Shown here piece by piece: positions 57,152-64,000 of a stretch of DNA of 64,000 nucleotides. Below the pieces are notes generated by a model, which searched no databases, was not told the origin of the DNA, and was given only the letters and a program-made list of their open reading frames with translations. The stretch lies in the NCBI GenBank assembly GCA_031216915.1, contig CM062297.1:537748971-537812970 (forward strand). Reading direction: 5' to 3'. Position numbers and translations under genes: made by a program. Each line of letters starts with the position of its first letter. Positions within the stretch are counted from its first letter, which is position 1. The DNA comes from Pictodentalium vernedei (lineage: Eukaryota; Mollusca; Scaphopoda; Dentaliida; Dentaliidae).

Positions 57152-57272
57152 GTATGGTTTTCGAGACAATCCTAAATTGTGGTTATCAGCCAAACCTAAA
57201 GTTGGTGATAGAGTAGTAAGTGTTACACATGTAACTGAATGGATTGAGAAGAAGCTGGCTATAGAGTTTCAG
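57152..57272 (+). CDS. TEX2: TEX2-like protein, second of three C-terminal exons
   Basis: The 121-bp exon lies between ttttacag| and CAG|gtattg. With the split tryptophan codon from 15361 it encodes (W)YGFRDNPKLWLSAKPK, then VGDRVVSVTHVTEWIEKKLA and IEFQ. The WYGFR.P......KPK.G...V...HVTEWIEKKL.. EFQ pattern is strongly TEX2-like, from the end of the SMP lipid-binding domain. It starts in phase 2 and ends in phase 0, so it joins cleanly to AGA GTT TTT at 62347. No stop or frameshift. Although isolated by 41.8 kb of transposon-filled intron, it looks fully constrained. Confidence 0.85.
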
Positions 57273-58339
57273 GTATTGCTGTTAGCCTAGGCCTTTAAAG
57301 CCTGCTGCTGACTTTGGTCAATTTTTATTAGCTTAGAGGTGCCTTAACATTCAGACTTTGGGTAAACTTGCAAGGTACATTTTCAGTATCGTTGAACTGC
57401 TTCTAAGCACAGCTTGGCTGCCTACATAGTTATCCAAGACTTGCCTAGGAATAGTTGTAAAGCCACGGGACACAGACTGTTGTAGTGTAGAAAGAATATT
57501 TTAAAAATCAACAAGTCATTTAAGGGTAAACACCTTTGAAAATACACATTGGATTTCTGAGAAAATTACCTTCATATTTGTTCAAAAGCTGAGGCCTTAT
57601 AAGATGGCAGTTTTATGCAAAAATGCCCCAATATTTGAATGCCTATATCCATGTAGGATGCTAGGCTTTAGGAAAAAAGGGAGTTGGTTCTGAACATGTT
57701 GTCCATCAAACAATCTGTTGACTGCATTGCCACTGCTGTTGAACAGGAAGTGTTCCAGACCACCAAGATGTTGCTATTGTCCAATAACTATGCTAGCCCT
57801 AGATGGGCTACCTTTGCCTAATGTCAGCAGCTCTATAATTCATTCTTATTGGTGGCTACTCTCTCAGAAACGCGAGAATACATTCACTCAGTTATTTGGT
57901 TTCAGAAAAGTTGCAGGGTCAGCAAGCATGCTAAAATTGTTATTCAGAAACATTTTGATGCCACTACAGTTCAACATTTCTTCATAAGATGGTTATATCC
58001 ATGAGAATCATTTATGTGTATGATTTCTTTGATAGAATTCATGTGTGTAGATAAAGAAATGCTCGCCATGTAGACACTTGAGAGGGTGATGGTTATTGTT
58101 TGTAGAGGCATTGTGGTATTCTGGCTCAACTGAGTACTTGAGGTCTGTCCTAGTTTGTCCAATGTCTCTCCCTTTAGAGTCCAGCATCTGGCATGAATAG
58201 TGGATTTGTGTCTTCTCCTAAACTTTTGGACAGTTTCAGTGAAACTTTGAGTGAATGATTGTTGAGATAATGCATTTTGATTATTCTTCAAATGAAATTC
58301 CTATTTCATATGGAGTTGGGGTCTGGCCAAAAGGCTCCC

Positions 58340-59480
58340 ATGTTTTTAGCTCCGTCTCATAAAATGCCGGCAGAGATTTTCTAATTTCAAGTTGTCCTTG
58401 TATATCATACATCCATTCATCATCAATATTTTGTTTGGCGGGCCATAATTTCTCAACCACTGGATATTTTTTAACAAAACTTTATAACTGTATGTATTGT
58501 CACTAGTTTCTCATCAGTGATAATGAGGTCTGTACCCTCAAGGTGGAGGTAACTGTCAAGAAAACTTTTGTTATTTTACTATCATTTTTGTCCGGTCCAT
58601 ATAATTTGATCTAATTGTCAGATCTTGTTCATATGTGGTACAAATATTGCTCATGACTCAGTTGTGACTTTGAGGTCTTGTCATCGAGGTCAAGGTCACA
58701 GGTAGCAAAACTTTGATACAGTTACACAGCTCTTGTCCGATCCATATAACTTGGTATGATTGACAGATCTTATTCATAATTGGTACAATTATTGCTCATG
58801 ACTCAAAGGTGTGTCATGACTTTGGTCCAACATAATATCATCAAGGTCAAGGTCACAAACAGCAAAACTTGGATATTGTTTAAAAGCCTTTCTCCGATCA
58901 TTATAACTTGGTATGATTTTCAGATATTATTCATAGGTGGTACAATTATTGCTCATGACTCAAAAGAGTGTTGTGACTTTGATCCAAGGTCATATCAAGG
59001 TCAACGTCACAGACAACTTAACTAGGATATTGTTTTACAGCTCTTGTCCAATCATTATAACTTGGTATGATTTTCAGATATTATTCATAGGTGGTACAAT
59101 TATTGTTCATGATTCAAAGGTGTGTCGCGACTTTGATTCGAGGTCAAGTTCACAGACAGCCAAACTTGGATATTGTTATACAGCTCTTGTCCAGTCACTA
59201 TAACTTGGTATGATTGACAGATATTATTCATAGTTGGTACAATTATTGCTTATGACTATGTGTGTCGCAACTTTGATCCAAAGTCATATCATCAAGGTCA
59301 AAAAAAAAAACAAACAGAAACACACAGACAGCAAAATTTTGATATTGTTTATACGGCCCTTGTATGCTTTGTATAATTGGATCTACATGACAGATCTTTT
59401 TCATACTTCACACAATTGTTATCCACAACCTAATGTTGTGTCATGACCTTGACTCATTTTCATATCATAAAGGTTAAGGT
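58340..59480 (+). mobile_element. Pearl-like tandem array L
   Basis: A 5'-like start at 58345 (tttttagctccgtctcataa, then ttggcgggccataatttctc) is followed by about five ~155-bp units (cagctcttgtcc, ataacttggtatgatt, gtggtacaattattgctcat, caaggtcaaggtcaca). An (A)n-rich expansion lies in the last unit (about 59301). The 3' end is not clearly defined. Confidence 0.6.
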
Positions 59481-59938
59481 CACAAGAAGTAATACTTTTA
59501 ATTCTTCTCAGTAATTATTAGTGGCTGTAATGACTTGATATTTATTATTCTGCACGCTTGTGTAGTGTACATCAAGTTTGTTCATTGGAAGTTCTAGGAG
59601 CCATATTTGGGTTTTCCACTGAATGGCAGGGTTCCCGCGCCTCCTTGAAAGTCCTTGAATTTTAAAACCGCCTCCCAAGGACCTGGAAACTCCTTGAATT
59701 TTGAAGCACCTCCTGGAAACTCCTGGAATTTTGGAAAAATCGAGTCGGTTGCTCACGGCCGAGGTGTTCACAGTTCTTTTAAAATACATCCGAGGTGTAA
59801 TCGTTTTAGTTACCAGGATTTCTGTCAACGGAAACGAACGATGACTTCCGAAAATTAATTACCTCCATGACTACATTGTTTTTGCTCAACGAAGCATCCG
59901 TGTCAGAGACCCAGTCTTTTTGTTGACAGTAATTTGAT

Positions 59939-60190
59939 ATGCCTGGTGGAAAGTGCAGATTTCAAGATCAATGGCTCAAAAAGCAAAAGTATGACATGTG
60001 GCTGGAAGCAGTGATGGGAGAGAAAAACTCTGCACGGTGTCGTGTGTGTATGAAGAATTTTAGTATTGCAAATATGGGAGAGATCCCATTTGACATCGTC
60101 GAAGCACATTAAAAATGTGAAGGAAAAAGCACAGTCAATCTCTGTTTCGGCATTTACGAAAAATACTTGTACAAGTGACGAAATCAATAA
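59939..60190 (+). pseudogene. N-terminal BED-type zinc finger of a hAT transposase
   Basis: From the ATG at 59939 it reads MPGGKCRFQDQWLKKQ, then WLEAVMGEKNSARCRVCMKN and FSIANMG. This is the usual start of BED-finger hAT transposases (CxxC part). The histidine part (HLTSSKHIKNVKEKA) continues in the next frame from about 60085. The catalytic domain is absent. Fragment of a dead gene. Confidence 0.75.
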
Positions 60191-60493
60191 CTCTTCCGTT
60201 ATGTCAAATTATTCAATTGGAAATTCATCCTTCTGCATGTGCAGCTCAAGAACAGCTGCATTGAAAGCGGAACAGAGACTCAGTGTGATTTACTTTGTCC
60301 AGGCAATTTAGTCATGTAAGTTCTATTTTAATAATTCAGTTACCTGAAATGAAATTATCATTCAATATTAGGTGCACAGTCAGTGGTAAACTTAATGCTG
60401 CTACCCTGAAATGCAGGGAAACAATATTAAATTTACCCACTGACTGAACGCCATTTGTCAGATCCCTGGCATGTGCCCTCTAAATTTTCCATA

Positions 60494-60524
<31 letters not shown>

Positions 60525-60570
60525 CACTAAACTTTTTACAAAAATTGGCCCAGGTACGGGGGTCTTGAAC

Positions 60571-60660
60571 TATGCTGTTGGCTAGTCTGAGGGCTTTCTT
60601 TGTCTCGAGCCAGGTACCTGAATTGGGACAAAGAAAGCTCACAGACTAGCCAACAGCATA
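60571..60660. repeat. Foldback repeat
   Basis: tatgctgttggctagtctga then gggctttctttgtc is followed after about 20 bp by its inverted copy gacaaagaaagctcacagac then tagccaacagcata. Arms are 34 bp with two mismatches. Confidence 0.85.
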
Positions 60661-60940
60661 GCACTCGCCCCAGATTCTGGCTGTGCTTTCTTGAAATTAC
60701 TTGTACTTGTAACCCCCCCCCCCCCCCCCCTATTCCTTGTGCCCCCTAATTAGAAAACACTGGCTCAGCCATCAGCCACTGGATTAATTCAACTCCTAAC
60801 ATTTTTCCTTCTTCCCAACACATGGTCGCTTTATACTCCTTGAAAACCCTTGAATTTCACCCAGCTGACTCCTGGAAACTTCTTGAAAAATTGATCTGAA
60901 CCTCCTGGAATTCACTTCTCAATTTAGTGCACGAACCCTG

Positions 60941-61565
60941 AATGGGCATCATTGCACACCTCGCACTAATATTGTTTGTTTTTTCCAATCTGAACTAAAT
61001 TTGGATCCAGTATAACTGGATGACATATACTTGATTTCTGTGAAAAAAATTTGTCTATCAACCCCTGATGCACCATAAGGATTGAAAATGTATCTTCTTT
61101 TAGGCTGCACATCACATTTCATTGTATATATTTAGTATGAAGCATCCTCAGGAGATGAATATAAGACACTGGTGAAAAAATGGTGATCTGCAAGTCCCAC
61201 ATAGAGTTAAAATGTCCCAGGTCTTGTAAAAAACATAATACTTATGAACTAATTTATTCAGTGCTTCTATTTTTTGTACTTTTATATGAGGACACCTCAA
61301 AAGAGCAAGAAATATTTAGTAATTAGGAGCCGTATTTGGGTTTTCCTCTGAATGGGCATCATTGCACGCCTCACACTAATATTGTTTGTTTTTTCCAGTT
61401 TGAACCAAATTTGGAGTCCAGTATAACTGGATGACATGTACTTGATTTCTGTGGAAAAAAAATGGCTATCAACCCTTGAAGCACCACAGGGATTGAAAAT
61501 GTATCTTCTTTTGGACTGCACAGATCATATAATTGTACATATTTAATATGCAGCATCCTCAACTG
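60941..61565 (+). repeat. Two-copy ~410-bp repeat
   Basis: The block gaatgggcatcattgcac... aatattgtttgttttttcca ... gtataactggatgacat starts at about 60940 and again at about 61350, with close similarity over roughly 220 bp. The hAT element landed exactly at the start of the first copy. Confidence 0.7.
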
Positions 61566-61860
61566 CCAGGGTCATATCACGTCAGAGGGCTTTAAGGGTG
61601 GGGGAATCCGGGATGCCTGAAGAGGACCACCATGTAGTGGTGAATAACTGTTGATCTCTCCACCAGAGCCAAAGCTAGGTCAGCATCGGTTGTATATCAT
61701 TGACTTACATTCAGCTTTAGAACTCTGCACCACCATGCTTCCATTTAGGCAATTGGGATTAAGTGTCTTGCCCATGGACATAAAGCAGGTGATGCAAGTC
61801 AGCATCAAAGCTATGACCTTTTCTTCTTTTTACAGTTCCAGTGAAAATAGGTGGTAACTG
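61566..61860 (+). repeat. SINE- or LINE-tail-like repeat
   Basis: Contains ttgggattaagtgtcttgcc followed by catggaca, a phrase close to the conserved tail motif (attaagtg.cttgccca.ggaca) of several widespread animal SINE/LINE families. An inverted pair accaccatgtagtggt lies at about 61628. No Pol III A/B boxes could be assigned confidently. Confidence 0.35.
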
Positions 61861-62346
61861 ACGAGAGACAATGTAATTTTATATTCCATTAATCTTTCAA
61901 AACAACTATTTTTCATACTTAACTGAAGTAAGAATGGGTAATCAAAAACCTCTGCTTTGTTGGCATTATAGGAGTGCACCCTATTAGTTGTCAGGTGTAA
62001 TTGCTCTTGAAGACAGGGAATCGGTTATAAGGAGTTAAATACACCTTGACTTCTTTACCATGAAAGGTAGGTGATCTGCACTTGAAATTAATTACCTACT
62101 GGATTAGTTTGGGTGGAATTTGTTTTTAAAAAATACAATATAAATTTCTGTGAGTTAAATGTGCAAAAAATATATAATGGAGCAATCGTGCAAAAGCTCA
62201 TTCATGCTTTTCCTTTTGGTTCACTTCTTGTTTTCATTTGATGTCTCCCTAAAATCCGTTGAGGGGGAAGTGACTTCTCCCTCAGTTTATACCCGATACT
62301 GGTCTCTGGGAAAGAATTAATTGTTTGTTTTATTTTGTCATTGTAG

Positions 62347-62460
62347 AGAGTTTTTGTTATGCCAAATATGGATGATCTGGTTGTTCCAATTCTCCTTTCT
62401 GGAATACCTAATAGCACTATACCAACTATTCCAAAATCCAATTCTAGTACAGAAGTGTGA
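62347..62460 (+). CDS. TEX2: TEX2-like protein, last coding exon with stop
   Basis: After acceptor ttgtcattgtag| the frame reads RVFVMPNMDDLVVPILLSGI, then PNSTIPTIPKSNSSTEV, and stops at TGA (62458-62460). The VFVMPNMDD block is what I recall following EFQ in TEX2, and a low-complexity Ser/Thr/Pro tail is usual for the C-terminus. The exon joins in phase 0 to that at 57272. It gives the 3' end of the host gene within the window. Cytosolic C-terminus expected. No defects seen. Confidence 0.85.
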   Translation, partial: RVFVMPNMDDLVVPILLSGIPNSTIPTIPKSNSSTEV

Positions 62461-64000
62461 TTGATAACCCTACAGATTCTCCAGTCTGATATTGGAACAT
62501 GAATGCCAAGATTGTTTTCACAGATTTATGGACAGCATTAGTGACATATATATTTCTTTGATATTTTAAATAATTTATTTTCAGGATACTTACTCTCATA
62601 TTTTCTTTCTGCCTCTGTTTGTTGGTCTTCAAATTTTATTTCAAATTTAGCTGTCAACAAATTTAAGAGACCTCACTGTATAAACTATCACATGATCAAA
62701 CACAAGTAACATGCTTTTGCAGGATGTGTTAAGAGTTTTACCACTGGTGACAACCCGTTGTAACATTTTCAACCAATAAGTTACCAAGAAACCAAGACCA
62801 GTGTCAGAAGGGGCATAAGGTTTGGGAATTAACTGATCGAAACAACTGTTCATATAAGAATTTTAATGATTTATCTGTCACTTTATCAGAGTATTAATGT
62901 GGGATTGGTGTATTAAGTTGTATGAATCATGTTTCACTAAATACTAAACTTAACAAGCCCAATTCAACTTCATACTCCGATACAGCAACAGAAGATTCAT
63001 TTCAGCAATCCTGATTCAATTTGGAGAGAATGATTATCTTGTTTAATTATTTTCGCAAATCGTGTCTAAATAGATGCATAACCTAATTTATTAAACCTTT
63101 ACCTTACGAATTTGCTGCATCCACACATTAAAGTTACAGAATGAGCAGTGGAAAAAAACATGAAGAAAACCATCTCAGAATTGGAATGAGTTCATCGCGG
63201 TCATTCCAAAGGGGAGTGATGTGACATGGTTTTGACACTTATGTGAAAAAAAAAAAAAAATTAAAATAAATTTTGATTTTACATATATTGGGTAGAGGGT
63301 TAATGTGTAAAAATTTTAAAACCTCATTTAGCACCTGCACAAACACATCCCCTCCTGTCAAAGTACTTTGTTTTTATCTGTCACCAATGGAATGTACATT
63401 ATTCTTAGGAGTTTATTTTCTCTGCCATCAAAATGGCCATCAAAATGGTAGAGATTTTGAACACCTCAAGAAAGTTTTTTTTTTGTATTTCATTGCATAT
63501 TTTTAAATATTCCATGTGTATTTTTCATAGTACACTGAATTGTCACTGTTACAGGTAAGACCGAAAACAAAAGGCTCAAGGGTTTGTAATTTAATTGAAC
63601 ACTCCATCAAAGATTCAACAATGTCTGTGATCGACAAGCTAAATCATTTCAAAAAGATTTCAGACTTTAATCAAAGTGTTAATAAAATAAAACAAATGTA
63701 GGTATCCAGAATTCAAATATTAGGTGTAGCTAAAATGAGAGCAGAGTTAGGAAAACTAGTTTCACACGAAGTTCTTCTTCATCATTGTCACGTAGCCAAA
63801 GATCACTGCTGCTTGCTCCCTTTTATACTGTCTTATGCTTGACTGGTCACAAGGGTCATGACTTGATTGAAGGAAGGAGTCAAATGAAAGGGATATCCTA
63901 AAAAAAAAATGGGGCAGAGGAAATCTGTAAAAGCCTAACAGTCCTATTTAATTTAGCCATAGAAAGATGAGAAGTCCCAAAAGATTGGAGAGAATTCAAT
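62461..64000 (+). other. TEX2 3' untranslated region and downstream sequence
   Basis: Candidate polyadenylation signals aataaa lie at 63265 and 63681. A frame from ttacag| at about 63556 to TAG at about 63702 (RPKTKGSRVCNLIEHSIKDS...) could be a short exon of a neighbouring gene or an alternative end, but is equally likely to be chance. No other gene seen. Confidence 0.4.

Larger units (their letters stand above)
59627..60940 (+). mobile_element. Decayed hAT element with BED-finger remnant
   Basis: The ends cagggttcccgcgc and gtgcacgaaccctg are inverted repeats. The flanks share ctgaatgg / aatggg, and the uninterrupted target reads cctctgaatgggcatcattg at about 61342, a related copy. Duplicated bases are 5-8, register unclear. 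Inside, a transposase N-terminus remains (59939 on). Most of the element is non-coding, with poly(C) runs (about 60498-60535, 60714-60730). Confidence 0.75.
57273..62346 (+). other. TEX2: Second TEX2 intron (about 5.1 kb)
   Basis: Runs from donor gtattg to acceptor ttgtcattgtag. It contains the L array (58340-59480) and a decayed hAT element (59627-60940). Other parts (57273-58340, 61861-62346) show no gene or element ends. Confidence 0.8.

Noticed and set aside
63556-63702. Open frame after ttacag as an extra TEX2 exon
   Set aside because: TEX2 already ends with a stop at 62460. The frame is short, AT-rich and begins with gtaag, which equally resembles a donor. Not enough support for a gene.
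20-64000. tRNA or rRNA genes
   Set aside because: No cloverleaf with A/B boxes or conserved rRNA stretch was recognised by eye. Not a formal scan.

Overview
This is 64 kb of an AT-rich animal genome, most likely a marine lophotrochozoan and probably a bivalve mollusc. I infer this from many short, hairpin-ended elements that carry GTCY microsatellites and tandem cores, like the 'pearl' elements of bivalves and the HINE/DINE-1 (Helentron-associated) elements of insects. There are no operons or bacterial features. By eye I recognise one host gene: the last three coding exons of a TEX2-like SMP-domain protein on the + strand (15151-15361, 57152-57272, 62347-62460). They join in phase and end in a stop codon. 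The first intron between them is about 41.8 kb and the second about 5.1 kb. Everything else is mobile DNA, its debris, or sequence I cannot assign.

Layout. 1-2.7 kb: a possible coding fragment and one copy of a ~750-bp repeat, whose second copy is at 13.5-14.2 kb. 2.7-12.1 kb: a nest five elements deep. A tandem array (K) holds a broken virus-like polymerase/helicase element. That element holds a hAT transposon with 8-bp target duplications, which holds pearl-like element C, which holds pearl-like element A. 14.7-15.1 kb: a MITE just upstream of the first TEX2 exon.

The giant intron (15.4-57.2 kb) is a stack of insertions. Element B is split by a broken DIRS-type tyrosine-recombinase retrotransposon, which itself holds a hAT MITE. 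Next come short elements N and M, a pogo-type MITE holding the minus-strand element E, and element G1 holding H. Element J (34.7-53.7 kb) is split by I1, which in turn holds D, I2, a second hAT MITE copy (with P and O inside it) and an 8.8-kb hAT element with a nearly complete transposase. Element G2 follows with its own hAT MITE. The second intron holds another tandem array and a decayed hAT element with a BED-finger fragment.

The pearl-like families share one plan. There is a 5' hairpin whose arm is repeated inverted near the 3' end, then GTCY repeats, a tandem core of about 147-169 bp (or about 335 bp), and a separate 3' stem-loop before a short tail. Families A/B, G and I have unrelated cores but nearly the same 3' end. 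Several cores carry paired ATGGC...GCCAT motifs resembling the YY1 site. Coordinates of repeat edges are by eye and uncertain by a few to tens of bases, because most lie in T-runs.
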